A stretch of DNA of 64,000 nt from Paulownia fortunei (taxonomy: Eukaryota > Streptophyta > Magnoliopsida > Lamiales > Paulowniaceae). The stretch spans positions 496,001 to 560,000 of the forward strand of contig JAGSPU010000054.1 in assembly GCA_019321725.1 (NCBI GenBank), written 5' to 3'. The notes below the pieces were generated by a model, which saw nothing but the letters and a program-made list of their open reading frames with translations, did no database searches and was not told the origin of the DNA. A program made the position numbers and the translations under genes. Position 1 is the first letter of the stretch. Each line of letters starts with the position of its first letter. Positions 50,721 to 62,300 of the stretch are shown piece by piece.

Positions 50721-50990
50721 ATTGATTCCAAAGCTTTCCAACTATCAATGATTCCAAAGTTTTGCACTACACCTTGGGACACCAACACATGGCGGCGCGT
50801 TTTTCGCTTGCGCTTGTCTGTGATATGGCAGGACGCGGGGCTGGGGGGCTCGGGGTGGCGACAGTGAGGCTTGATGTCTCCCAACTATGGAGCCCCTGGT
50901 GTTCGTCCGTTTGCTACAATGACACCATATACTATCATAGGTTTCAATTGTTGCCCACCATTTTCAGTATAATCTCGCAATTGCCACTGA
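50716..50990 (-). promoter_or_regulatory. Probable SPY 5'UTR exon and promoter-proximal region
   Basis: The part 50785-50930 has a G+C content far above its surroundings, and it sits directly upstream of the inferred leader donor at 50715. The 5' limit is not determinable by eye. An open frame on the plus strand here has no conserved motif and is treated as chance. Confidence 0.45.
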
Positions 50991-51654
50991 CTTTCGGAGA
51001 AGGGGAAGAAAAAGAAGTACTATATATATATATCAACCTCTCTATTATTTTACTTTTTTACCCTTTCTATATTTCTGTTTTCTCATATTATTATATTTTA
51101 AAATTTTCAATTAGGGTCGTTGTACTTGATGTGTGTGTGCAAAATATTTGAAGATCATAAGTAATGATATTTTTTTACAAACTTTATTATATATATTATT
51201 TTAAAAATATATATAAATGAAGAAGAAAGTATATTAATACATAAAAAATATATAACTTGAAATATGTAATAGAGAGAGAAAACAAATAATCGTGAGAGTT
51301 GAGAGAGAGAGTGAGAGTTTTTGAGAGAGAGAAATATGAAAAAAAATATTAATTGAAAGTAGTTTTTTGTCTTTTTACATTTGACAAACCATTTTAAATG
51401 TTATTACACGCAACTGCAAAATATGTAATAAAAGGAAAGTTGGGTATTCCCACTTAGATATTTTCCCAATCAATCTAGTAGTATGAATGACTAGTATAGT
51501 GTTTAATTTTGCTGCTATATTTGCATCTAGATTACCTTAAATTTATTAAATACAATAAATTCAAATAGATCGATCCTAGAAAATTAAGATCGAGTGCAAA
51601 TATGTAAAATTACTAATTTCACACAAATATTTTACTATTAAGCATGTAATAAAA

Positions 51655-51697
51655 AGAAAAAGAAAAAGAAAAAGAAAAAGAAAAAGAAAAAGAAAAA
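51655..51697. repeat. (GAAAAA)n microsatellite
   Basis: About seven units of gaaaaa in a row, in the spacer upstream of SPY. Confidence 0.9.
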
Positions 51698-52927
51698 AAT
51701 GAAATTGTACAAAGATGATATCACCTTTCATAACACACAGCCTCTCCCTCTCTAGCTTGTTTTTCCTTTCTTTTTTTTTTTTTTTTTTTTTCCTTTGGCC
51801 AAAAACATATTTCTTTAATAAGTCTTAGTAGCCCACGTCTCAATTATACAATTAAGCTTTTTCTTGGTTTCACACATAATAATTGTATAAGTCTACCAAA
51901 ACTTCTGAAACGTTTTCTATTTTACCCACAAAAAAGAGGGGTTAAAAAAAAGAAAAAATAAACAAAATGAGAGCTTACATAATATTGCTATATTTTCACA
52001 AGTCTTTTTACTAGTAGAAGCCAATCCATGCCTAAAATGATTTGTTTATGATATCTATTCTATACTTAGTATAGGGATATCACATTGATAAATAACTTCT
52101 ATTTATGTTATATATTATTGTAAAAATTACTTTGCGGTCAATACATATATTAGCTTGTCTCGAAGTTATGCATTCGTTCCAAATTATATATGATGAGAAA
52201 AGAAAAAGAAAAAATTATTTTAAATTTGAACGAAAAATGATTAAAACATAAAAAATAAAGATGATGGAAAAAACTATCTAATAATTGTAAATATCATAAA
52301 AATGTTATATTGATACGCAGTCACAAATATAATAACCAACATATAGATGTATATTGTGTATTTGAGCGAAGGTTGCAGTCAAATGTTATTAAAATTTAAT
52401 GCAGTTGTGAACACCTCCAAACTAGTTAACCTTCCTCAAATTCCACTAGTATTTATATAACGGTGACTTGACTTAGCATCAATTTTTTTATGTAAAATTC
52501 AGTACTTTAAAGATAGTTTACAAAATATTTCCAAGAAGCAATAAGGATAACTCTAAAATACAAGTCATGTGATGAGAACTTGATAAATCCTACAAGTTCA
52601 ATATGAAAACCTAGACCAAAAGCATCACTTGAATTCAAAAATATTGACAAACTTGAGTTTGGAAAGAAAATAAAGTATTAACCAACATGAAAATCTTGTT
52701 GAGAAAAAGGTCTAGAATACACATTTTCATTGGAAAAGTGAAGCATAATATTATAATAATTAAATTGTGTTTTTCTGAGTTTTGATTTAATTTTTACTCC
52801 AAATTTTACGCTTCAAAATTTTTTAAATTTATAATTGATTTAATAGAACTCTATTTATTTTATAATCGAATTTGAACTAAAATTGTTAAAAATTATAATT
52901 TTTGCTATGTGTGTTAACGTGCATGAA

Positions 52928-52944
52928 GGGGGGGGGGGGGGGGG
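52928..52944. repeat. Poly-G tract of 17 bases
   Basis: Seventeen consecutive G residues after gcatgaa and before tgttg, unusual in so AT-rich a spacer. Confidence 0.95.
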
Positions 52945-53346
52945 TGTTGAAAGATTTTGAGAAAAAGAAACATTTTGCTTTTTCTTTTCCCCTTTTCTTA
53001 TCGGAAGGAGAAATAATGAAGAAAAAAAGTTGGAATCGATTGAAGTAAAAAGGAAGTCAAGCAGAAGTCTATGGGCTCTCACTTGTACGTAACTGCCAAA
53101 CAATAATTTGGCAGGAAGTCGGTGCATTGTAGCATGGAGTTTCTGTAATTACTAAATATTGAATAATGAAAGGTAAATTGAATTCTTTCTATAATGCAAT
53201 AGTCTTAAGTGGAAAAGATTATTTACATATAGAGAAAAGTTAAAATATAAAAATAAAAACTTAAATCATGACGCGAAGCTATTTTCTCTTTTTTAATAAA
53301 TCCAACAATTTTTGTTCTTTTTTTAAGTGGAAAATATTTTAATAGC

Positions 53347-53377
<31 letters not shown>

Positions 53378-54962
53378 TTTAAGATACTTAATTTATTATT
53401 TTAATTTATGATAAATGAAGGATAGTTATCGATGAAAATAAGAAAAAGTTGACTTGTCTTTTTTTTTTAAAGAGAACAGTCATTATGAGACATAGAATAT
53501 GTGTATATATATATAGAGAGAGAGAGTTTGACTAAATTGTTGGTCAATGTGAATTTCTCGTATTAATTTTCTTCTTGTCCTCTTTTTTCTTTTTTCCTCA
53601 TTAATAAAATCATGTGAAGAATCAACGCAAGATTGAAGAAAAACACTTTCATAGATTAAAAAAAGGAAAAAAGATAAAGAAAAAAGCCAAATTTCTTCCA
53701 TCAATGGGGAAGACTTGTTGAACTAAATTACACGGTCAAAGATTCAACTACATGCGTTACAATTCCTTTCCTGTGTTCTTGAAAAGTGGGCGGGCAGTGG
53801 CAGCTACGGGTTAACGCGGCCATAAAATTAATGATTTATCAACAAATTTATATTACTCAGAGTGAAATTTTAAATATATATATTATCATTAAAATTAATA
53901 GTTAAAAATTAATGTCACTAGTAAAATGACATATTTAAAAATATATATATTTTTTGAAAAATAAAATTTACAAAAAGATAATGGTAATTTTGTCTATTTT
54001 ATTAAGTATTTAGTATTATGTGGCAAATATTTCAACATGTAATTTACTTAAGGTATATATTATATAAATATTAAAGGGGATTGTGAAATCCCTTTCCATT
54101 ACTAGTTGAAAGGATTAATTGATCGGAAATTTCCAATTAGAAAATGATTCATAGAGAAATTTTGGAGTATGATTTTTTTAAGTTTTTTTTTTTTTTATTT
54201 GGAGAAATGATCAACTATAATATCTATTTTATGAACTATATGTTATGGAGGATTACTAAATTTAGTAGCCCTAATCAATATGTGATGGTCATGTATATGA
54301 ACTATATGTCCGGAAATAAGTGGGAAGTAAAGCACGATTCCTTGGCATTTCATTCTTGGAAAATCATATTTTTTTAGAAATAGTTTAGAGATAAAAAAAA
54401 TACTTTTTTAGAATATATTTGGATGAAGGATAAATGATTATAGTTGACATGTAATGATTACAATTGATATTATATATAATTTTTATTTGAATATGAATAT
54501 ATTTTGGAAAGTAAAAAAAATATTTGAATTTTCGTAAGAAAAACCCCATATAAACACATGTTTCTAAAAAAAATGCATGAATTTCTATAAAATCATTTCA
54601 TAAGCAAAACTCCATCAATTGGCAATGTGAATTAGAATTTTACTTGGTCTTTAATTTGCAGTTTGGACCATTAATTATTAATTTGATTTCAATGATAGTT
54701 TCATAGTTTGTCAACTATTCAAAATCAAGGTCATGTTCTCATAATGAGAGTTAACAAATATTTTATTTCCTCAAATATAAAATTCCTCAGTCCCAAAAAA
54801 ATAAGAAATACAGTAAAATCTAAAATATTAATTTCTTCACATAAATAAACTACTATTATTCCAAATTAAATCATCATTAAACCTAAACCCCATAATTTAA
54901 CAAATTAAATTTCTTGTCATATTAATCACTTGATCAGCAGCAGCTAGATCTTATTCATTATT

Positions 54963-57070
54963 TCATACATCAGACCAATCGAGTTGTTCCCAATCCCAGA
55001 AGGGTTCATTGTCAGTGACCATACTCTCCACAGACGTGGATGGATTGGTGATGTGGTCTCCCGAGGATGAACTGTCCAACGAGCAATCAGCTATCTCCGG
55101 TACTATTGGATTGTGTTGAATATTGTTAAACGTGGCTGCCTCATGACGGAGATGGTGGTGGTGCACCGCCTCGGATGGCGGCCGTCTGTCGAATGCTCTC
55201 AAGCATTTGGATCTTTTGTAGATTCGGCATAAGCTGAGTTCTTCCCTTAACTGGAAAAAAGAGTTAAAAAGGGCTCAATTTGCAGAACAATTAATGTGGA
55301 TTTAAAATGGTTATTTTATGGAATTCTATGGTGAATAGCTTTAGGGTTTAACACAATTTTCAGCACCATCCAAAGAAGCAATAATTAGCTCTTCCTTACA
55401 TTGATCCATTAATATTATTTGTCAATTGGTGATTAAAAATGGCTCAGAAATCTTGCAAATTCAAAGCAGGATTTTCTCTTGAGTCTTGATCTGTCCCCAT
55501 TCTCTTCTGGATGATCATTTCAGCTAAGGAGTTGAGTAAGTTCATATTATATCATAAAAATATGAAAATAATGATTTTAACTTCTGCTGTAATAGTATTT
55601 ATGGGGAAAATGCATTTTTGTTCTTATAAGTTGCCTATTTTAAAATTTTATCATTTATCTATTCATTTTGCAATTTCAATTCACTGTCTATTGACTCAGT
55701 GCAATCCCAATCCAATTTAACCTTGGTGGAAATATTCAAATTCCGACAGGAAACTAGAAAATATGCAGATTTTTTTGGGGGTAAATTGCATAAAACATGA
55801 TTTTATGCAATTTACCCCCAATAAATCCCTAATAGTTTGAATTTCTGGCTAATTTTTAAATTTAATCGGCATTAGATTGAAATTGTAATTGATCAAAAGA
55901 TTATAGACTAAAATTGCAAAACAAATAGATAAAGGATGGAATTTGAAAAAATAAATTCAATTCATTATTTTATCTTATATTTCACTTTACAAATACATGT
56001 TAAATATATAAAATATTACTTAAGTATATATTTAGCATAAAATATAATAACACTTAATATATATTTATGAAGGTGGTGATATGAAAAGAAACACCTTTGA
56101 CAAGTACATACCATATAAAGAGGCAACTAAAATACCTGTGGATTTGCAGCGGTTGATGAGGAGGAAGCTTCATCACTTTCAATAGCCTTATACTCATTCA
56201 TCTTCCACACGGTCTTTCTCCCACTCGGAGCTCGTCCCACGTAGAAAACCATGGTTCTTTTCCTACCAATTACACGATTTTGAGAAGATAAACATCGCCC
56301 GGACAGCCAGTTGCTTTCCGTAACCCCGAGTAGTAAGCCGGTTAGGCCTTCCTCCGCGGGCTTCCTTTTCTTCTGCCTAGGAATGAAGAAGAACCACTGC
56401 TCCCCGTCTGCAGGACAATGCTCTCCACCTAGTTCTGGTTTCACCATCAACAATAACAACAAAATTTAGAGCACTAACAGCTAGCAGTATATATATAAAC
56501 ATTCTTGAAATTCGACTCCATAGATATATACATATAGGTATATAAATACAGGAATGAATCTGATACATGTATCAGGAAGAAAGAGAAGGCAATAAAGCAT
56601 TGTGTTTTCCAAAATATTATCTACTGTAAATATGGAAAAATGTATAAGTACTGAAGAAACAAGAGGAAGAAATGGATCCCATATATAAGTATAAAATTGG
56701 TACATGTGTTAGTACAAAGGTGGGTTAAACAACAATATTTTCTGAAGAAAGGAGTTTTCTAATTTCATTTTATCCCGCGGAAAGACAAAACCCTTTACAT
56801 ATTGAACCATTTCAAGTGCAAACATGAAGCGAGATCAACGACCCTTGTAGTAAAATCAACAAAATATATGTAGAGAGAAATATCAGGATATATAAGAGTT
56901 GATATTGATTTACGTGGGAGATCCCAAGGATTGTAATCATAAATATCCAGAACTGGGATAATCCTGTCGATGACAGGTCTTGTGCCGTTGAGCTTATTAT
57001 GCAGATAGAAAGAAACCAGTTCTTCCTCAGTCGGGTAGAACCTAAAACCTTTTGGTAGCTCATCATCCAT
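54963..57070 (-). CDS. NAC transcription factor, NAC090/NAC061-like (three cancelling 1-base losses)
   Basis: Exons: 56914-57070, 56136-56434, 54963-55250, GT-AG; stop at 54963-54965. About 248 residues after correction. Start at 57070 (MDDELPKGFRFYPTEEELVS) is the canonical NAC start. NAC subdomains: A, GFRFYPTEEELVSFYLHNKL; B, RIIPVLDIYDYNPWDLP; C, GEHCPADGEQWFFFIPRQ; D, NRVIGRKRTMVFYVGRAPSG then RKTVWKMNEYKAI; E, LREELSLCRIYKRS. The short acidic C-terminus ends WDWEQLDWSDV, a plausible activation segment. Known: the NAC090/NAC061 group acts in salicylate and senescence or defence control. Between PRQ and SSQNRVIG the plain reading is unrelated to NAC proteins, whereas three added bases restore EKEARGGRPNRLTTRGYWKA and TG-PGDVY. 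The losses sum to three, so the frame reopens downstream. Intron 2 hosts a foldback element; the leader holds a CA/GT repeat. Confidence 0.9.
55600..55965. mobile_element. Foldback (MITE-like) element in NAC intron 2 with a perfect 21-bp hairpin core
   Basis: The centre has ttgggggtaaattgcataaaa at 55775-55795, a 5-base loop, and its exact reverse complement at 55801-55821. Outside this, arms of about 150-175 bp still pair imperfectly: tttatctattcattttgcaa on the left against ttgcaaaacaaatagataaa on the right, and ttcaaattcc/gaatttc and attgaaattgtaatt blocks between. It has no coding capacity. The layout is that of a nested or recently reduplicated MITE. Element borders are approximate. Confidence 0.72.
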
Positions 57071-57095
57071 ATTAACTGCAACCCTCTTATATCTC

Positions 57096-57122
57096 AACAC
57101 ACACACACACACACACACACAC
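57096..57122. repeat. (CA)n microsatellite in the NAC 5' leader
   Basis: About 13 ca units, read as (GT)n on the minus-strand transcript, 26 bases upstream of the NAC start codon. Confidence 0.9.
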
Positions 57123-57227
57123 CCCTTTATAAATATGAGGGTGTGTATGTATATAACTGTAGCGCTAATGAAAAGTAAGGAAAGCCTTGTTCTTGGCGAA
57201 CCATTTAACATGTCGGGAAATCACTGC

Positions 57228-57236
57228 ATTTATAGG
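57228..57236 (-). promoter_or_regulatory. TATA box of the NAC gene
   Basis: Minus-strand ctataaatg about 160 bases upstream of the start codon at 57070; consistent with a leader that includes the CA repeat. Confidence 0.5.
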
Positions 57237-59387
57237 GGAGAAATTTGAAGTGGGGTTCTGTGATAACTAAATGGAGAGAGTGAATAAATTAAGGGATATT
57301 GTGAGGAGAGAAGCGATGGGTGGTGTTTGAAATTTCCACGCGCATTTCAGGAAATAAATCTGTGTTCCCATTGTGTTCTCCTTTTATGTGCAAGCATACC
57401 ATATTTAAAATTAGTCAATTCTATTTAGTACTTGGTAACTATGTGGTGTAGTGTGTCACATCAGGATGCAGTTCACATTCTTTATTATAAATTTTGTATT
57501 TTTTTATTATAATTAAATATTAAGTATACAAAATATTTTTAAATAGATATTTAATTATAAATTATTTATGCTTAGCGTGTAATTACAAACTACAATACAT
57601 TATAAAATATAAATTAAAACATATGATTTAACATATGCGTTTGGGTGTATAAAGATTTTGCCATCGTGAGAAAAGGTTTTTGTTTTAGGTTCTTTTTATT
57701 ATTTTGTTCTCCTTGGATGTTGGTTTTCTTAAGAAGGGTCATGGAAAAGGGTTGGGAATTGATTGAAGTCAAGTAACGAGGTCAAGCAAAAGCCTATGGA
57801 GACTCATTTACATCCAACAAAGAAGGAAGTACAATCCCTATATATATATATATATATGTACATACTAAGTGATACATTTATAGTATGTATAGATGGTTGC
57901 CTGCGTCGCATTCATTTAGTGCCCTAAAATTTGTACATGTTTTAGAAGATATTTAAACGATATAAGGTGTCATTCACTTGGTTGTGACTTGTGAACATTT
58001 TTTTCTTGTGACTTCTTTTTTCGTTTCTATCTCATCATTTCATATTTGAAAAATAAGTTGATAAGTGGAATGTGTTAATACTTCCTTCATCTCAAAATTA
58101 AAAATTTTAATTTGACCAAGTGTTGAGAAAGTATAAATTTTATATATTTTTACACAATTATCTCAAGCAGTGTCAATCACTAATTGAATTGAGAGAGAAT
58201 ATTTTTGAAAAAGAAAAAAAAAAGAAAAAGAAAAATTCATTTTAGAAAATAAAGATACAATTGGAATAGATTAGAGTGAGGAATACTTATGGTCATGGAT
58301 GGACGGAAATGAAATTTCTCTAGTCATAAAACTTATATAATTTTAATTCTGAATCCATCCCGAATTATGGATACTGCCTTATTAGAGCGATGCTCTTCTC
58401 CATGCACCTCAGTTCCTCAATTATTTCCTTATTAGAGCGATGCTCATCTTTATCCATGGCTTCAATTATTTCCATTCTGTGTCGGTTGTGAAGATTTAGG
58501 CTGCAATTATTTCCATTTTGTGTCGGTTGTGAAGATTTACCTTCTTCTTCTTTTTTTATTTTTATTTTTTATTTTTTGGGGGGAGGGGGTGGGGTAGCAA
58601 TGAAAGCTATATATGATCTGAGTGCACATATCAGGCTTTTGGCTTCCAATTAATGATGTGCATGCCTGTTACATTGTCACTACACTTATCAGGCAGGGAG
58701 ATAGGACAAGGGTATTATTACTTTTTAAAATATAAAGTTTGATTAGCTGAACATGATTTAATAGTTTTATTCTTTAAAATTTCTTGTGCTACATGCACCA
58801 ACACTTCAAAATATTATTTATAGTTTTTCAAAACGTCAGTTTTAATTAACAACAAATTGATGATCATATTCAATTTTTGATTAATACTCTCCTGCTTCAA
58901 CAAATACTGCAATTGTTGAAGTTGAACATCTTCGTCAAGACTTCATTTAAAAATTCTCCTCAGCAAAAGCAGAGTGCTAAAAAGAAAGTTTCCATGCCTT
59001 CTTATCTTGTTTTTGAAAAATGATAGTTTGAGGGAACGCTGGAAGATGTCACTTCGACAACATTTCGTTGTGTCGTGAATATAATTATCTTATCATTTAT
59101 ACGACACTAGGTCTTTTGTCTTATTTAGTGTTTGAATTATTTTAAATATGCTTTTAGTTAGTTTTGGAAAAGAATTGATGGAATAGGGTTTTCAATATCA
59201 CCCCGACATAGTTTTTTGTTGAACTACAGTAAATGCAATACCAGTAGAAGAGAGAGAGGCAGAACAAGAAGCAGCATGCCTCTGTAATTAAGCACCCGTA
59301 CAAGTAATTCCTCAGATAACAGATTTAACTTCATCCTAAATCCGAATATAATGCATTACAAAAAAAGACTCTGCAGCTTCTATGGTG
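57237..59387. other. Intergenic spacer between the NAC and TAF2 genes
   Basis: AT-rich; contains (TA)n at 57839-57858, aaag/aaaaag runs at 58208-58235, a G-rich run at 58578-58596, and nested duplications at 58377-58540. TAF2 ends at 59388, so the last 100-150 bases are probably its 3' untranslated region. No gene recognised. Confidence 0.6.
58377..58540. repeat. Two adjacent local duplications
   Basis: ccttattagagcgatgctc occurs at 58377-58395 and 58428-58446. Then caattatttccatt-tgtgtc followed by ggttgtgaagattta occurs near 58463-58498 and 58504-58539. The two events abut each other. Confidence 0.85.
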
Positions 59388-62300
59388 TCATGGTTTACCA
59401 AGCGTTCGATTCTTAAACTTGATTTTGATTTTATGAGACTGCGCACTTGGGGGTGCATCTACACTGCCATCAGTTCTGTTCACAACCACATTCGCCCCAC
59501 CTGAATTGGGTTGTACACTGCCAACATTAGTTCCAGAATTATTCTTTTTGTTTGATTCCTTTGCAGAAGCAGCAGCAGCAGCTCCTTCCCCACCAACCAT
59601 ATCTTGTCTTGTTTCAGGTAGGTGTTCTTTACCCCTGACTGGAGTACAGTTTGTTTGGCCTCCCAATTATCACCTGCCACTCTCTTTTCGTGACTTGGCA
59701 ATTCAATTGAAGCACAGTTTTTGGTTTATCAGCAAGGAGTTTGGCCATTTCCTTCTCTTTTCGCTTCTTTTCCTTCTTTTGCCGCTTCATTTCCATGCGT
59801 TCTGGATCATCATTGTGGCCATTCTTTTGTGGCCATTTCTTCTACCTTGTCTTTTTTCTTTCTTTCTCTTTACCATACAAATGCAGATCAGTGGGCCCTG
59901 AACTGCCTTCGACATCATATCTCCTGGTGCCAAGAGAAGCTAAACAATGTTCACTGGTTTGCGGCCCTGTATCAATGTTCATGGTGCTGGTAGGTAAGCG
60001 ATCATCAGATGGAAGCGGTAAAGAAACTTTGCTTGAATCTGCTGTACATTGTAGTTCCTTCACAAGTTCTTCACCGTCAATTGTGGGTTTAACTGCCTAT
60101 ACTGGCAGTTACTCTAGAACCAACATCTTGGCATGAATTGGCATTCAAAGTTTTGATTGCCAGTGCTGATGCGTCTCAGCAAAATTTCTATGGGGAGCAT
60201 CAACAGACACTGAACTGCTTGCCCCACGATCAGCATCGTTATGCCATCTTGAGTATTCAAGATTCTGGCATTATCAGGATCCTCAGCATGACTAGATGCT
60301 TTATCAGGATCTTCCGCCCGACTAGATGCAGCAGACTGTTTGACCCTAATCTTTAGCTTTGGCTTCTTTAGTTCACGACTGTTAGAAACAGTATCAGGTT
60401 CATTGGTAGCTTCCCTAGTGACCAAGCTACTATGTACAAGGTCAAACACTGGTTCAGTTTCTTGATGACTGGTAAACAAAGTGTCTGCTTTTCTGGAAGC
60501 CTCAGCATCAATGTTCGTGTCACCTAAAGAGTTAGTAACTTGCTCAATTGGCTCTTGACCTTCCACAGGCATCTGCAATTTAGGCATCATTATCTGATCA
60601 TCTTCAGGAAGATACGATACTGAGTTCCTTTGTTCAGGACCATCAGAAGGAGCATCTGCTATCTGTTGAGTAGCCAGAATCAGTGATGTATCAGGTGCAG
60701 GAGTTGTCACTGCCTTGGTCATTTTCATGATTTTCTAGAAAAGCATCCATTTCTGTATAACCTTCTGGATACAACAGATTATGTGCAAGGTCAGGTGCAC
60801 AAGAAGGCTCTGGAGTCTTGGATTGCTTAATAAGAGCAGCAAAAATATTTTTAAGTTCACTGCATGTCTTTGTGTGTCCCATCCTCAGAGTCTCATCTCT
60901 TGGAACCCCATAAAGTGTTGGAGCCCTAAATATGTGAGATGTTATCAGTACTAAGTTTCAAAAGCCTGGCAACTGACAACTAATCCATCTCCAAAGATCT
61001 CATATTTATTGTATTCTGCCCATATAAAACAATTTCAAAGTAGAGTTGGAGCTTAAGAATACAGTTGTACATGATGCTAGAGATTTAAAATGTCAACTAC
61101 ACCCATTTCTATCATTAAATAAATAAAAGCGAAATCCTCACCTATCACAAAATGATTTAAAACGGCAGGCAAGGATTAATTGCTTTTGGTTCACTTAAAA
61201 GCATTAACTTAACATTATATTTTATGGAGTACCTGTCATTGGGAAAGTCATGGAAAAAATCATTGCATATTCCTTAGATACCTTATAAAAGAGTGATAAA
61301 AATATTCTTTTCTTTCATATCTTCTCCTATCACATAACTTCTTCCTCATTTCAAAATCTCCATAGTTAACTTAAAAGTAGCAGCTTATGTTAAACACATT
61401 ATTGATGGTTTTTTCTGATGAAGTTCAAGCACATAAACAACAGACAGTGTCAACAATCAATCTGAGAGCTGGTTAGCCACCTATAGAGTTCAAGCAATTT
61501 TGGCAACAATTTTTAGCAAAAAGTCCAATTGGCTGCTGTCCTGAACTAAGATATGAGTTATCAGGAAGATTTTAGTGTCATCTCAAACCAGTCAACTATC
61601 GACTAAACAAAGACATCCTGGTGTTGAATATCCTTAAAGAATTGGTCCATATTCTGATACAGTAATTTCCTATTGGCCACATTTAGCAAGTTTTATATCA
61701 TTTAAAACTGACCTTAATCCAATTTAGTCAATTAAAAGATTTCCGTTTTAGGTATCCCATTTAAAATTGACAAGGACTCACGTCAGTAACCTCCTTTTTT
61801 AAACATTGTTAAGACATAAAAGCAACTTTTAATTTCTTCTATGCTTTTTCCCCCCTTGTTCATTTTTTCCCTTTCTGTGAGGTGTTTTGAAGCACTGACA
61901 ACTAGTATTATCACTGGTTTCTGAAACCTTCGAGTCTCTTTCCAAAGACATGCACCCCTCTCGTACCCAAAGAATGTAATGGAGCAATCAATTGTGCCAG
62001 CTTACCAAGAATTTTGGCAGCAGTAGCACAAGGTAAAATGGGTGAAGAACAATTGTTTGAAAGAAAAGTTAAAAAATCCTGAAGTAGCAGGACCTAATAC
62101 TAAATCTCGTACTTGATTAACGCACATCTCTTATAGCTGCTTTATCCTAATGAATTCAAATCCTTAGCAATTATGAAGCAAGACCCACCCCGTCCCATCA
62201 GCAGATAATTAAAGAAAATTATCCCAATTCACCGCATTTATTTTACAAATATATAGTATATAGCCAACAGAAAATTAGTTATCAAGGGAATGCAAGTATA

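Larger units (their letters stand above)
50991..54962. other. Intergenic spacer, AT-rich with many simple repeats
   Basis: Contains (GAAAAA)n at 51655-51697, poly-T at 51770-51791, a run of 17 G at 52928-52944, (TA)n at 53348-53375, ta then ga repeats at 53503-53527, and poly-T at 54183-54197. No gene or complete transposon recognised. The final 100 bases probably hold the NAC 3' untranslated region. Confidence 0.6.

Noticed and set aside
50762..51151. 129-codon plus-strand open frame near the SPY leader
   Set aside because: No family motif, low-complexity end, and it overlaps the inferred GC-rich 5' leader of SPY on the other strand.
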